A stretch of 61,924 nucleotides of DNA from Desulforhopalus vacuolatus (GTDB taxonomy: Bacteria > Desulfobacterota > Desulfobulbia > Desulfobulbales > Desulfocapsaceae). Below the pieces are notes generated by a model, which made no database searches, was not told the origin of the DNA, and saw only the letters and a list, made by a program, of their open reading frames with translations. Positions 12,204 through 22,623 of the stretch are shown here, piece after piece. Positions within the stretch are counted from its first letter, which is position 1. Every line of letters begins with the position of its first letter. Both the position numbers and the translations under genes were made by a program. The stretch spans positions 1-61,924 of the forward strand of contig NZ_JAFFPZ010000019.1 of the NCBI RefSeq assembly GCF_016918505.1, given 5' to 3'.

Positions 12204-13445
12204 TTAGAATTTAAGGGAGAGTTGCACACCAGCTTCAGTAACATCTTCTTCAACAACGTCGCCTGCGAAGAGATAGGCAACAACGAGGTCAGCGGTGAGA
12301 TTATCAAAGATGCTGTAGGTCAATTTAGCATCAAGCTCAGTCCCGATGTAGCTGTCTCCTGCAGAATTTTCTTCTGCAAGGCATGCATACCATACGTCAC
12401 CGGAGAGGGTCATTTTAGGCATGGGGTTGAAGGTTACACCTGCATTCACAGCAATGAGGTCAGAGATCTCATCTGCGCCTATACTAACACCCTCACCAAC
12501 AGAACGGCTATCCAGCGGAGAGGCGTAATCAAACACGCCGTAACCAAGGATTTCAGACCAGTAGAAAGAAGTACCAGCAGTCGGAACAAATGCGTTCATG
12601 TCACCGTCACTGTCGTCATCATCACCAGTCGAATAAACAAAAGAACCGTGAGCTACACCAGCCTCAAGACCGAAGGCACCAAGAAACGCGCTGACGTCGA
12701 TATCGTTATATTCACCGCCGTTGTAGATGAAAGTAGACCAGAGAGACATGGCATCGGTTTGCACATCAAAGTCAACACCAAGGTAATAGAGGTCTACATC
12801 ACCCAGGACAGCCGGGGTGGTAACGTTATCGCCATCAATTACTTCATCAGCAAGAGTAACATCAGTTCCCTGGCTGTAGATGACATAGGGGGTAACAGCA
12901 AGAGTATCGCTCGGTTTAAGACTCAATTGTGCAAGGGCGATGCCATTATTGCTGCCCGGATCATCTGCACTGTCGCCAAGATCACTGTTACTGATGGAGA
13001 TATAACCAAGGGTCAGAGCATTATCACCGAAGGTCGGTGTAACGAGGACACCGGAGAAGTCATCATCAAAGATGAAACCACGGCCAATGGTTGTACCCAT
13101 GATACCTATTTTGGTATTTACATTGCCGAGAGTGAAGTCTGCATAGGAGTTTTTCAGCTCGAAGTTGTGACCGTCAGCACCGATATCACCAGCGTCATTA
13201 TCACCCCAGGAACTGTCGAACTCAAACTTGTTGACGAACTTGAAATTTTCACTGAATTTAGCAGTGTAGTAAAGACGGGTACGGTTTGACATGATGAACT
13301 GGCTATCGTCATCCTGATTCATTTGATCTGCAGAATAAGCCCATGTACGCCAATATCCGCCGAATTGATTTTCAACTGCGAAAGCTGTGGTAGCAACTCC
13401 GCCAACCATGGCCAGGCCAAGTGCACTTGCAATAATTTTTTTCAT
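12204..13445 (-). CDS. Outer-membrane porin-like beta-barrel protein
   Basis: 413 aa. Signal peptide of 23 residues (MKKIIASALGLAMVGG then ATTAFA, cut before VENQF). The mature part has alternating, aspartate-rich strands and aromatic residues, and the last residue is Phe (VQLSLKF), the usual outer-membrane insertion signal. No porin subfamily is assigned with certainty; the pattern fits sulfate-reducer porins that let small solutes pass. The start is ATG 13445, eight bases after AGGAGA; a TTG two codons earlier is less likely. It is monocistronic, with its own sigma-70 promoter and strong terminator, so probably highly expressed. Confidence 0.85.
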   Translation of the reverse strand: MKKIIASALGLAMVGGVATTAFAVENQFGGYWRTWAYSADQMNQDDDSQFIMSNRTRLYYTAKFSENFKFVNKFEFDSSWGDNDAGDIGADGHNFELKNSYADFTLGNVNTKIGIMGTTIGRGFIFDDDFSGVLVTPTFGDNALTLGYISISNSDLGDSADDPGSNNGIALAQLSLKPSDTLAVTPYVIYSQGTDVTLADEVIDGDNVTTPAVLGDVDLYYLGVDFDVQTDAMSLWSTFIYNGGEYNDIDVSAFLGAFGLEAGVAHGSFVYSTGDDDDSDGDMNAFVPTAGTSFYWSEILGYGVFDYASPLDSRSVGEGVSIGADEISDLIAVNAGVTFNPMPKMTLSGDVWYACLAEENSAGDSYIGTELDAKLTYSIFDNLTADLVVAYLFAGDVVEEDVTEAGVQLSLKF

Positions 13446-13526
13446 TTCCAATTCTCCTGAAATATTTTTTGACCCGCCGGGTCCTTTCCAGCTCTTAGGC
13501 AGCTGCCAAACTCACTGTTTCAACGC

Positions 13527-13555
13527 AAAATATACGCCTTTAGAGCTGATGTCAA
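13527..13555 (-). promoter_or_regulatory. Sigma-70 promoter of the porin gene
   Basis: On the minus strand TTGACA (complement of 13550-13555) is followed after 17 bp by TATTTT (complement of 13527-13532). This leaves a leader of about 75 nt before the ATG. Confidence 0.8.
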
Positions 13556-13669
13556 GTTTTTTTTACCCTTAAAGTACAATTTTTTTTACCCCGCCGCCCT
13601 CTTCATATCCAGTTGTTATTCCTTCACTTTGTACCTTGGAAAATTTGTACTTCCGCCCTGTTCCTCACT

Positions 13670-14525
<856 letters not shown>

Positions 14526-14526
14526 C

Positions 14527-16236
14527 TTACTTCTCCTCACTCTCCGCTTCAGTGGAAAAGTCAATTCGCCCGACGGTAAGGGTAGACTCTTTCGTTCCCG
14601 GCAGCAAAGAGAGCAACGTCCCACTGGAGGGCAGATTAGAGACGTAAAGAGTGCCAATCTGTGTTTTCCCCTTCCCTTTCCGCAGAGTCATGCCGAAATC
14701 AGAAAGGTAACCGCGAAAACTACCAGTCTCCCAAAAAGGAATAAAACTTTCTCCGTTCCAGGTCAGCCCGGTAATTGTTCCGGAATTGAAAAGCCGCAGA
14801 CGGGTGAGAAACCCCAGCGATGGCATGCTGCTCTGCGCAACCACAATTTCTTTATGGCCATCCCCGTTAAAATCGACCACAAGGATACGTCCCGGCATAT
14901 AGAGGAGCTCACGATCGGCATCCTCCTCTATGGAAAATGAGGAGCGACTCTGTTTGGCGGTGGCCTCTCCCTGAGTTGGGCCGATATAGAGCCTGCTGCC
15001 ACCATAGAGTTTTTCACTCACAAAGAGCAACTCATTGGCACCACTGAAAACCTTGAGGTGATTATGTCTGCCGATAACGACCAATTCGGCGGTGTTGTCC
15101 CCATCAAGATCAGCATATTCAAAATCAAAGAGATTCACCGATTTCGGCAGCGACAGTCGTTGCTCCATTTTCACGTCCCCTTTGCTGTCAAAGGAGGAGA
15201 TAAACACCCCGGGGCGACGCAGCGCAATTTTCGCCAGTCCGCGGCGCTGGACCAGCAACGTCATACCTCGGCCGGGCAGAAGAACGGGACGGATATAAAA
15301 GGGAATATTTTTCTTCTTCCAGGCAAAACCCTTCTGTTTCGACCAGGAGAGCACACCCGAGTCAGGCTTCAGACCTCTGGTGGCACTGAGGTAGAGACTT
15401 TGCATGCCATCCCTGTTGAGGTCAGCAAAGTTCCAGGCATGTACCCGCAGGCCGGAGGGCAGAGAGCAGGCATCTACCGGACGCAGACGATGATCGACGA
15501 GTTGTTGCACCTCAATCCGATAGGAGAAGAAGAGGAAAATATCCGAGATCCCGTCTCCATCGGCATCAACCACCTGTAAGCCGAGAAGTTTGTCCTCAAA
15601 ATCAAAGCGACTGCGAGCGCCGACATTCTTTGCACTGAACCCCTTACTGCCCGTGATAGCGGCAAGACTGGAGTATTGTCCGCGTTTCCAGGCCTTTTCC
15701 GGGTGCCGTGTGACAAAGGCTCCCATGCCGTTCTTCTCTCCCTCGCCCATAACTGAACGCTGCTCTTCAAAGGCCCCGGCGTTGATCTTCCGTGCCAGCT
15801 CGGCCATATCAGAGATAAGACTGTCGTTCCTGCCGGACTGGGCCGAAAAACTCAAGGGCGGCGCGTTGTGATCGAGACCACCGTTGATAATGGGAATAAG
15901 GTTAACCTGAACCTTCACTTCTTTCTTAATCTGAAAAAGAGAACCGGTAACAAGATAGACATCAGTATTCTTCTTGTTGAGCCCCTTGAATTGTTTGCCA
16001 CTGCCAAGCTGCTCAAGCTGCACCGCCGACATGCCATTATCAAGAACATTTACCCCGGCATGCGAGGCGAGGCGACTGATGAGCATCGTCTGGATACTGT
16101 CACGCATATCGCTGTATTGACCGCCATCCGAGACATCAAAAGGAACAATGAGCAGATTAATATTTTTAGCCTCTGCTGTAAGAGGCAGGAAAAAGACCGC
16201 CAGCAGCAACAGGAGTTTCAAACAAACTTTTTTCAT
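14527..16236 (-). CDS. Secreted FG-GAP/VCBS-repeat protein
   Basis: 569 aa. Signal peptide of about 23 residues (CLKLLLLLAVFFLPLTAEA). Residues ~28-110 form a globular domain (LLIVPFDVSDGG, LVTGSLFQIKKEVKVQV), like those that build oligomeric envelope proteins. The rest holds Ca-binding FG-GAP/VCBS repeats with Asp-rich loops: DADGDGISDIFLF, ADLNRDGMQSLYL, ADLDGDNTAELVVI and DFNGDGHKEIVVA. These predict a beta-propeller outside the inner membrane. Third gene after the lipoprotein and the uracil-DNA glycosylase, 71 bp downstream. Function not known. Confidence 0.75.
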   Translation of the reverse strand: MKKVCLKLLLLLAVFFLPLTAEAKNINLLIVPFDVSDGGQYSDMRDSIQTMLISRLASHAGVNVLDNGMSAVQLEQLGSGKQFKGLNKKNTDVYLVTGSLFQIKKEVKVQVNLIPIINGGLDHNAPPLSFSAQSGRNDSLISDMAELARKINAGAFEEQRSVMGEGEKNGMGAFVTRHPEKAWKRGQYSSLAAITGSKGFSAKNVGARSRFDFEDKLLGLQVVDADGDGISDIFLFFSYRIEVQQLVDHRLRPVDACSLPSGLRVHAWNFADLNRDGMQSLYLSATRGLKPDSGVLSWSKQKGFAWKKKNIPFYIRPVLLPGRGMTLLVQRRGLAKIALRRPGVFISSFDSKGDVKMEQRLSLPKSVNLFDFEYADLDGDNTAELVVIGRHNHLKVFSGANELLFVSEKLYGGSRLYIGPTQGEATAKQSRSSFSIEEDADRELLYMPGRILVVDFNGDGHKEIVVAQSSMPSLGFLTRLRLFNSGTITGLTWNGESFIPFWETGSFRGYLSDFGMTLRKGKGKTQIGTLYVSNLPSSGTLLSLLPGTKESTLTVGRIDFSTEAESEEK

Positions 16237-16307
16237 GGTTTCAACCTCAGGTAATAAGGGTCAGAAACGCCTCGAACCTTTGTACGGGCGCTCAAAAGAA
16301 TTAAAAA

Positions 16308-17168
16308 TCAGCTGCGAACCACAAGCCCCATTTTTCTGGCAAGTAACTTCAGGTCATCCCAGGCTGCCCGCTTGAGACTCAGGTCGGCAAGCAGTGTCGT
16401 CGGATGCCAGGTGACCATCATGGGAATCGGGTTCCCCTCCCTGAGATTGTACGGGTAGAAACGCCCCCGGACCTGTGACACCTGATAGTCGGAATTGAGC
16501 ACAGAACGTACAGGGACAACACCCATCAGGCAGATAAATTCAGGACGTACAGCGGCAATTTCGGAGGCAATGTGGACAAGACAGCTCTTCGCGTGTTTTG
16601 GGGCGGGGTGTTTCTCTTTCGCAGGAGCACACTTGATGGCATTGCTGACATAGACCGACTCCAGCGGCAGATGAAGGGCCTGCATCATGCGAATCAGCAT
16701 CTCATCTTCGCGGCCACCAAAGAGGTGTCCATCCTCTGATTGCGGCCAGGTGCCGACCACCATCAGTTTTACCGGCCCCCCGCCCTCTGCCAGCCTCTTC
16801 CCGAGGGGACGCACGATGCATCCTTCCTGGAGTTCGCAGAAGGTACAGGTGGCAACTGCCGCATTGATTTTCGCAAGAGACGCTGCCATGGTATCCGTAT
16901 CCCTGCGCTGCTGCACGGGACGGGAATGCAGAGGGGCAGTATGGACAACCTGCGGCCCCCCCCGCGCCACTCCGACCAGCGGGCCCGTTCTCTCCTCTCT
17001 CTCAACCCCGGGGGGAAGGGGAGGTTGAACAGCAAAAAACTCCTCAAGCGCCGCACTTTTCGGCCAGGGATCAATACCGAGTTGACGATGATAGCAGATG
17101 ATTCCCCGCAGAGCGTCCATCAGTTCAAGACCCGAATACTCCGTGCATCTTCCCGCTGCTTCCGTCAT
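16308..17168 (-). CDS. Iron-sulfur uracil-DNA glycosylase (family 4/5-like)
   Basis: Removes uracil from DNA in base-excision repair. 286 aa, with about 90 non-conserved N-terminal residues. Cysteines C108, C111, C180 and C196 fit the 4Fe-4S ligands of family 4/5 enzymes. Motif A, usually GEAPGxxED, is GTWPQSEDG (139-147), and motif B is HPTTLL (255-260). The altered motif A (Thr-Trp in place of Glu-Ala) suggests a divergent subclass whose catalytic residue or substrate may differ. Its ATG overlaps the lipoprotein stop by four bases (ATGA). Confidence 0.85.
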   Translation of the reverse strand: MTEAAGRCTEYSGLELMDALRGIICYHRQLGIDPWPKSAALEEFFAVQPPLPPGVEREERTGPLVGVARGGPQVVHTAPLHSRPVQQRRDTDTMAASLAKINAAVATCTFCELQEGCIVRPLGKRLAEGGGPVKLMVVGTWPQSEDGHLFGGREDEMLIRMMQALHLPLESVYVSNAIKCAPAKEKHPAPKHAKSCLVHIASEIAAVRPEFICLMGVVPVRSVLNSDYQVSQVRGRFYPYNLREGNPIPMMVTWHPTTLLADLSLKRAAWDDLKLLARKMGLVVRS

Positions 17169-17695
17169 TTCTGCGTCCCTTTCTCAAAAGGATAGGTAAA
17201 GAGCTCACAGCTGCCGTTATTATCTCTGCGCTCACTCTGAAACACCCCCTTCGCACTGAAAGCAAAAGCCTTTGTGCCTGGCGGGATATTCCCTGACTTT
17301 TTCACCTCGAACGGCTTGTCCACCGACTGCAGATAAATGTAGAACGGCGTAATGTCCTCCGAACTGAGAACCGTGCCCTCTTTATCTGCAAAACTGACAA
17401 GGAGGCGGAAGGAGGCAACATTGGGAAAGGTATTATAGAGAGACGGCAGCAGAGCAACCTTCCCTTTGAGGGTAAAATCATCCCCGTTGCAGGAAAGTTC
17501 CCAGGCAAGGGAAAAATCATCTCCCGCGAAGAGTCCTTTCTGCGTTGATTCACCCTGCCCCGTTGATTCCTCCAGGTTTATGCGACTCTCCGCCTTCACC
17601 GTCATCCCCGGAGCAGGCGGTAACGTCATCATCTGCCCCGCACAACCGGAGAAAAGAAAAGCCAGCACGACAACAGTAAAAACACTCATTTTCAT
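17165..17695 (-). CDS. Predicted lipoprotein, unknown function
   Basis: 176 aa with a lipobox: hydrophobic n-region then LFSGC, Cys at 18. The mature part is mostly beta-strand (SLAWELSCNGDDFTLKG) with no catalytic motif that I recognise. It is the first gene of a minus-strand unit, overlapping the glycosylase by ATGA. The neighbours do not suggest one shared process. Start ATG 17695 with GGAGTGGC nearby upstream. Confidence 0.7.
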   Translation of the reverse strand: MKMSVFTVVVLAFLFSGCAGQMMTLPPAPGMTVKAESRINLEESTGQGESTQKGLFAGDDFSLAWELSCNGDDFTLKGKVALLPSLYNTFPNVASFRLLVSFADKEGTVLSSEDITPFYIYLQSVDKPFEVKKSGNIPPGTKAFAFSAKGVFQSERRDNNGSCELFTYPFEKGTQK

Positions 17696-17844
17696 TGAGC
17701 CACTCCTCAGTCAGGATTTTGAGACAGCTTTTTCCACAGAGACCCATCTTGCGGTCATCCCGTTGACACAGGGGATATCAAAGGGACATTCTCCACTCTC
17801 TTTGTACCATAGCAACATGCAATAATGAAGAGAACCAACGACAA

Positions 17845-18545
17845 AAAGGGAGACAGGAGACGGGAGACAGGAGACAGGAAAAAGCAAACAGCGATAAGAC
17901 AATTTTTTTACCGCGAAGAACGCGAAGGAACACGAAGAAAGGCGAAAAGCAAAAAGATTTTTGCCAACGAATAACTGCTCGAATAAGGCGAATAAAGACT
18001 TTTTAGACAAAAGCATAACTTCTTAAAAAGCTATGAAAAAGATAAAGAATTTCACCGCGAAGGACACGAAGAACGCAAAGAGTAAAGATAGAACACCAAC
18101 AGCAAATTCCTGTTTAGTTTTAAAATCTTTTTTTAAAGTTTTTCGCCTTTATTCGCGTGATTAGAGCAGTTATTCGTTGGCAAAAGTTTTTCGCTGTTTC
18201 GCTTTTCCCTTTCCCTGCCTCCCGTCTCCTTTTTTGCCTTCTTTGGCGATTACAAATGATTAATTATTCGTGTTTATTCGTGTCCATTCGTGGTTCCTTT
18301 TGTTTCTGCCTTTCCCTTTTTCCTGTCTCTCTTTTTGTCTTTGCCTTTATTCGCATGATTCGAGCAGTTATTCGTTGGCAAAAAGTCTTTTCGCTGTTCG
18401 CCTTCTTTCGTTTTCGCCTTTCTTCGCGTCCCTTCGCGTTCTTCGCGGTAAAAAATGCCCTACCGCTTTTCGCCTTTCGCCTTTCGCTTTTCCCTTTCTC
18501 CCGTCTCCCGTCTCCCGTCTCCTGTCTCCCTGTTTTCCGTTCCTT
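17845..18545. repeat. Mosaic repeat island E
   Basis: Left arm GGGAGACAGGAGACGGG, AACAGCG, ACCGCGAAGAACGCGAAGG, CCAACGAATAACTGC. Right arm TTATTCGTTGGC (two copies), ATTCGTGTCCATTCGTGG, TTCTTCGCGGT, then CCCGTCTCCCGTCTCC heptamers to 18530. The segment 17950-18055 recurs at 20530-20625 in island F. Confidence 0.88.
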
Positions 18546-18581
18546 TCAACCACCGACTTGATGATCAGCTAAAGACTGTAT

Positions 18582-18614
18582 ATCATGTCACTGTTGATTC
18601 ATGTCACTGTTGAT
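18582..18614 (+). repeat. 16-bp direct repeat before fmdB-like gene
   Basis: ATGTCACTGTTGATT occurs twice in tandem about 45-75 bp upstream of the zinc-ribbon gene. It may be an operator or simply slippage. Confidence 0.5.
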
Positions 18615-18658
18615 TTCCGGAGTCAGTAGATGTTCCCATAACAAAAAAGGAGTAAAAA

Positions 18659-18868
18659 ATGCCACTTTATGAGTACAAATGTAATGCGTGTAACAAAGAG
18701 TTTGAATACCTCACCACTTCAATAAAAGCTGCAGAGGAGGTAAAATGCCCTTCCTGCGGCAGCAGTGATGTAAAAAAACTCATCTCGTCAGGAGTTGTCC
18801 GCCCGGGCGCCCTCTCCGGACTGAAAACAGCTGGCAGCAGCTGCGGCGGCGGCGGAGGGTTTACCTGA
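18659..18868 (+). CDS. FmdB-type zinc-ribbon protein
   Basis: 69 aa with the small FmdB/CxxC_CxxC_SSSS zinc ribbon: MPLYEYKC, C8/C11 and C30/C33. A disordered Gly/Ser tail ([10 protein letters not shown]) follows. Proteins of this family are regulators or chaperone-like partners of unknown target. Start clear from AAAAAAGGAGTAAAAA before the ATG. Single gene, convergent with the ftsB-like gene. Confidence 0.88.
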   Translation: MPLYEYKCNACNKEFEYLTTSIKAAEEVKCPSCGSSDVKKLISSGVVRPGALSGLKTAGSSCGGGGGFT

Positions 18869-18874
18869 GCTGGA

Positions 18875-18906
18875 AAATAATGGCTCCGTGAGAGCCATAT
18901 TTATTC
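18875..18906. terminator. Bidirectional terminator between fmdB-like and ftsB-like genes
   Basis: Stem ATGGCTC/GAGCCAT with loop CGTGA, an A-rich left flank (AAAATA) and T-rich right flank (ATTTATT). It lies between two convergent genes, so it can serve both. Confidence 0.65.
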
Positions 18907-18909
18907 AGA

Positions 18910-19239
18910 TCACTTTTTTTTGGAGAAATCAAAAACCCGTTCGTTTTTCTTGAGCATTTCCCCATCTTCCCGGGCATGATGCTCAAGAAAAACCGGATCC
19001 TTTTGCAGGTCTTCAATATCACTCTGCAGCCTGACATTTTGTTGTTCAATGCGGGCCATCTGCGCTTCGAACTGGTGTTGTTCCATTTTTTTGCGTACCA
19101 GAGAAACCACTCCAGCACCCGGCGCAAAGATAACCCACAGTAACGCCAGGACGACAAAAACAGCCAGCACCCGGCCAAAACGCCGACGAGAATCGACGCG
19201 ATTCGTCATTCTCTGTCGATTATAAGAAAATTTCTGCAT
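18910..19239 (-). CDS. ftsB: Septum-formation initiator, FtsB/DivIC family
   Basis: 109 aa. A basic N-terminal tail, one membrane helix (about 24-46, VLAVFVVLALLWVIFAPGAG) and a periplasmic coiled coil (about 48-88) followed by a short tail with HAREDGEMLKKNERVF, all typical of FtsB/DivIC, which bridges FtsL and FtsQ in the divisome. Start ATG 19239 is preceded by CAGGAGGT. It is divergent from the DUF523 gene with only 14 bp between the two start codons. Confidence 0.85.
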   Translation of the reverse strand: MQKFSYNRQRMTNRVDSRRRFGRVLAVFVVLALLWVIFAPGAGVVSLVRKKMEQHQFEAQMARIEQQNVRLQSDIEDLQKDPVFLEHHAREDGEMLKKNERVFDFSKKK

Positions 19240-19253
19240 AATTTATACCTCCT

Positions 19254-19670
19254 GTGAAAACTCTCCTCGTCAGTGCCTGCATGGTCGGGCTGAATACTCG
19301 TTACAACGGTAAACTCAAATGTAATCCATCCTGCTCTGCCGCACTGAAAGATGGAGACGAAACGTTGCGCTGGATTCCCGTCTGCCCCGAACAGCTCGGC
19401 GGCCTGGCCACCCCCCGGGAGGCTGCAGATATTGTCGGCGGCACCGGCGACGACGTGCTTGACGGCAATGCCAGAGTAGTGACGCAAAGCGGAATTGATG
19501 TTACAGAGCATTTTATTCGAGGGGCGGAACAGGTCCTGCACATTGCCCAAATGACCGGTGCGGAAGAAGCCTGGTTGAAAGCCCGCAGTCCCTCCTGCGC
19601 GGTACAGGGCACCACCGGAGTAGCAGCCGCCCTTCTCGCGCGCAATGGCATCAGGCTGGTGGAGTATTAA
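19254..19670 (+). CDS. DUF523 family protein
   Basis: 138 aa with the DUF523 signature: N-terminal LVSACMVGLNTRYNG, conserved cysteines (C9, C23, C27, CPEQLGG) and LKARSPSCAV near the C-terminus. Conserved cysteines suggest metal or Fe-S binding; the biochemical function is unknown. Starts at GTG with no visible ribosome site. The stop lies 20 bases inside the convergent tatC gene end. Confidence 0.85.
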   Translation: MKTLLVSACMVGLNTRYNGKLKCNPSCSAALKDGDETLRWIPVCPEQLGGLATPREAADIVGGTGDDVLDGNARVVTQSGIDVTEHFIRGAEQVLHIAQMTGAEEAWLKARSPSCAVQGTTGVAAALLARNGIRLVEY

Positions 19671-20412
19671 CCATTTTCTTCTGCAGCAGAACCGTGGCAG
19701 CAATTCCCGCCTCATACAGAAGGTAGAGAGGACCGCCCATCAGTGCCATATTCACCACATCCGGCGTTGGTGTGAGCATAGCCGCAAGAATGGCGATGGC
19801 CAACACGGCGTAACGGCGGTTTTTTCGATAGAAATCGAGGGTGAAAATCTTTACCCTGACGAGAAAAACCATAAAAACAGGTAATTCGAACACCCCCGCA
19901 AAACCGAGCAGGAACAGTGTCACGAAGTTGATACAGCGTCCTACCGAGATCACCGGCTTCAATTCCTCCGAGCCAAAACCAAGCAGAAACTGAATCCCGA
20001 ATGGCAGGGTAATAAAATAGCAGAAGAGTGCACCGCTGTAGAAGAGAAAACAGGTGCAGAAAAGAAAGCTGCGGAGCTGCCGTTTTTCCATCTTGAATGT
20101 CTTGCCGAGCAGACGCCAAAACAGCGCCATGAACCACGGTGCAAGAAGGAAAAAAGCCGCAAAGAGCGCGAGTTTGGCATGGGCGAGAAAGGGACCGGCC
20201 ACGGAGAAGAAATAGAGCGTACCGCCAAGGTGACGCTGCACCGCCTCAAGTATCCCGGGGGAGAGCAAAAATATTCCCAGCGCGAGTAAACCAAAGGTAA
20301 GGAGAAAATTTCGAATTGCACGACGCGCCCCTGAAAGGGCCTGGATAAAGCTGTGTAACAGCGGATGGACGGTTTCAGTAGTCATGTTCTGCGTTGAGGT
20401 ATGCTGGTTCAT
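19651..20412 (-). CDS. tatC: Sec-independent translocase subunit TatC
   Basis: Inner-membrane receptor of the twin-arginine pathway, exporting folded (often cofactor-bearing) proteins. About 253 aa with six hydrophobic segments and the conserved TatC end TPTPDVVNMALMGGPLYLLYEAGI-like region; FFSVAGPFLAHAKLALF is the family's first periplasmic/helical block. The frame is open another 58 codons into island F, so the start is placed at ATG 20412, with an alternative ATG at 20385; neither has a strong ribosome site. No tatA/tatB beside it. Confidence 0.9.
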   Translation of the reverse strand: MNQHTSTQNMTTETVHPLLHSFIQALSGARRAIRNFLLTFGLLALGIFLLSPGILEAVQRHLGGTLYFFSVAGPFLAHAKLALFAAFFLLAPWFMALFWRLLGKTFKMEKRQLRSFLFCTCFLFYSGALFCYFITLPFGIQFLLGFGSEELKPVISVGRCINFVTLFLLGFAGVFELPVFMVFLVRVKIFTLDFYRKNRRYAVLAIAILAAMLTPTPDVVNMALMGGPLYLLYEAGIAATVLLQKKMVNTPPA

Positions 20413-20419
20413 AGTCGAG

Positions 20420-21110
20420 GTAGAGGAGAAAGGAGACAGAAAAAAGCAAACAGCGGAAAGGCAATTTTCACCGCGAAGGACGCGAAGGAACGCGAAGGAA
20501 CGCGAAGGAACGCGAAAAGCAAAAAGATTTTTGCCAACGAATAACTGCTCGAATAAGGCGAATAAAGACTTTTTAGACAAAAGCATAACTTCTTAAAAAG
20601 CTATGAAAAAGATAAAGAATTTCACAGCGAAGAACGCGAAGAGTAAAGACAGAACAACAGCAATTCTCTGTTTAATTTTAAAATCTTTTTCTCAAATTTT
20701 TTTGCCTTCTTTCGCGTGTTTAGCGTATTTCTCTGGCTATCCAGTCTTTTGATTCCCGCTTTTCCCTTTATCCTGTCTTCCGTCTCCTTCTTCTGCCTTT
20801 CTTCGTGTCCTTCCGTGTTTTCCGTGGTAAAAAATTGTCTTTTGCCCTATTCGTATTATTCGAGCTTTTATTCGTTGGCAAAAAGTCTTTTCGCTGTTCC
20901 GCTTTTCCCTGTTTCCCGTCCTGCCCGCTTTAATTCAAAAAAATCTTTGTTCTGCTTTTGCCTTCCTTCGCGTTCCTTAGCGTCCTTCGCGGTAAAAAAT
21001 GCCTTACCGCTGTTCCGCCTTTCGCTGTTCAGTCTTTTGCTTTTCCCTTTCTCCCGTCTCCCGTCTCCTGTCTCCTTCCTTTGCCTTCCCGTCTCCCTTC
21101 TATGCCGGAA
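20420..21110. repeat. Mosaic repeat island F (tatC-serS spacer)
   Basis: Left: GGAGAAAGGAGACAG, then four tandem copies of CGCGAAGGAA (20478-20517), CCAACGAATAACTGC. Right: TTTATTCGTTGGC, TTCTTCGCGGT-like block, CCCGTCTCC heptamers to about 21105. The 10-bp period of the CGCGAAGGAA run is the clearest in the window. Confidence 0.88.
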
Positions 21111-21211
21111 TGGTATCAGAGAGACCGCAAAAGAGCAATTTGATAATGGGTTGCTTGCAGTGAGAAGGGCGTCGTGATAAAATGCAGCGCGTTATAATTC
21201 ACCTTATGGGG

Positions 21212-21248
21212 ACCTTGAAGAACCTTGTATTGCGTTCATATTCGAGGT
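21212..21248 (+). repeat. 37-bp dispersed element, copy 2 (upstream of serS)
   Basis: Second copy of the element at 462-498, with three differences. It ends 50 bp before the serS start, so it lies in the promoter or leader. Confidence 0.6.
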
Positions 21249-21297
21249 TCCCTTTATACTTTTTTATCCCTCCGAAAACTCCGCTGGAGAACAAACC

Positions 21298-22575
21298 ATG
21301 CTTGAACTGCGATTTATCCGTGAAAATATAGACCTTGTTAAAGAACGTTGCGCCCGACGCGGCATGGAACCAACCCTGGTAGAGGACTTCGAGGCAACCG
21401 ACATGGTGCGACTTGAACTGCTCAGAGAGGTCGAGACCCTGAAGGCGAAACGCAACAATGTCTCCGCCGAGATTGCCACGTTGAAAAAAGGCAGTGCAGA
21501 AGATAAAGAGAAAGCGGAACCGAAGATTCTTGAAATGCGCGCAACATCGCAGAACATCAAAGTGCTGGATGGCAGACTCAACGAGGTGGAAGAAAAGTTG
21601 AAGTCCATCGTCATGGCTATCCCCAACCTTGCCCATGACTCGGTACCCGTCGGGCTGGATGACAGCGATAATGAAGAGGTCAGAACCTGGGGGGAAAAAC
21701 CTTCCTTCGATTTCCAGCCGAAAAACCACTGGGAACTCGGCGAAGCCGACGGCAGTCTCGACTTTGAACGAGCCGCCAAACTCTCCGGAGCCCGTTTCGC
21801 GGTCTTAAAGGGTTTTACCTCCAAACTGGAGCGAACCCTGATCAACTTCTTCCTTGATCTGCACACTGAAAAACACGGCTACACTGAGATTCTGCCACCC
21901 TTCCTGGTGAACACCGCCACCATGACCGCCACCGGTCAGCTGCCCAAGTTTGAGGAAGATCTCTTCAAGATCAAAGACTGTGATCTCTATCTTATCCCCA
22001 CCGCAGAGGTACCGATTACCAACCTGCACCGTGATGAGACTCTGGCCGAGAAAGATCTGCCAGTCAAATACACCGCCTACACTCCGTGCTTCCGCTCTGA
22101 GGCAGGAAGTTACGGCCGGGATACCCGCGGGCTCATTCGTCAGCATCAGTTTGACAAGGTGGAGCTGGTGAAATTCACCACACCGGAAACCTCCACACAG
22201 GAGCTGGAGAGTCTGCTCAACGACGCTGAAGAAGTGCTGCAGCTGCTCGGCCTGCACTACCGCGTGGTCACCCTGTGCAGTGGTGATCTCGGCTTCTCCG
22301 CGACCAAAACCTACGACATTGAGGTCTGGCTGCCCGGTTCAAACACCTATCGTGAAATATCTTCCTGTTCCAACTTCCTCGACTTCCAGGCCCGCCGGGG
22401 AGGAATTCGCTACCGTCCCGATGGACAAAAGAAATCCCGCCTCGTACACACCCTTAACGGCTCTGGCCTTGCGGTTGGCCGCACCCTGCTGGCAATCATG
22501 GAAAACTACCAGCAGGCAGACGGCTCCATCGCCCTGCCTGATGTGTTGAAACCCTATTTTGCACGAAAATTCTGA
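21298..22575 (+). CDS. serS: Seryl-tRNA synthetase
   Basis: Charges tRNA-Ser; cytoplasmic class II synthetase of 425 aa, normal length. N-terminal long coiled-coil arm (about 28-105) that binds the tRNA variable arm, then the catalytic domain: motif 2 [20 protein letters not shown], and motif 3 [17 protein letters not shown]. Start ATG has GGAG eight bases upstream. Monocistronic. A strong hairpin and the palindrome array follow directly. Confidence 0.97.
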   Translation: MLELRFIRENIDLVKERCARRGMEPTLVEDFEATDMVRLELLREVETLKAKRNNVSAEIATLKKGSAEDKEKAEPKILEMRATSQNIKVLDGRLNEVEEKLKSIVMAIPNLAHDSVPVGLDDSDNEEVRTWGEKPSFDFQPKNHWELGEADGSLDFERAAKLSGARFAVLKGFTSKLERTLINFFLDLHTEKHGYTEILPPFLVNTATMTATGQLPKFEEDLFKIKDCDLYLIPTAEVPITNLHRDETLAEKDLPVKYTAYTPCFRSEAGSYGRDTRGLIRQHQFDKVELVKFTTPETSTQELESLLNDAEEVLQLLGLHYRVVTLCSGDLGFSATKTYDIEVWLPGSNTYREISSCSNFLDFQARRGGIRYRPDGQKKSRLVHTLNGSGLAVGRTLLAIMENYQQADGSIALPDVLKPYFARKF

Positions 22576-22591
22576 TCTAACTGTTACCACA

Positions 22592-22623
22592 CCTGGTGAT
22601 AATGGTGGAATTTTATCACCAGG
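22592..22623. terminator. Strong hairpin after serS
   Basis: CCTGGTGATAA pairs with TTATCACCAGG over a 10-nt loop, 17 bp after the stop. It lacks a T-tract on the right, so it may be a terminator relic or an mRNA 3'-end stabiliser. It marks the left edge of the palindrome array. Confidence 0.5.

Noticed and set aside
11877-13289. 470-codon open frame on the plus strand
   Set aside because: Antisense of the porin gene and island C. The porin has signal peptide, promoter and terminator.
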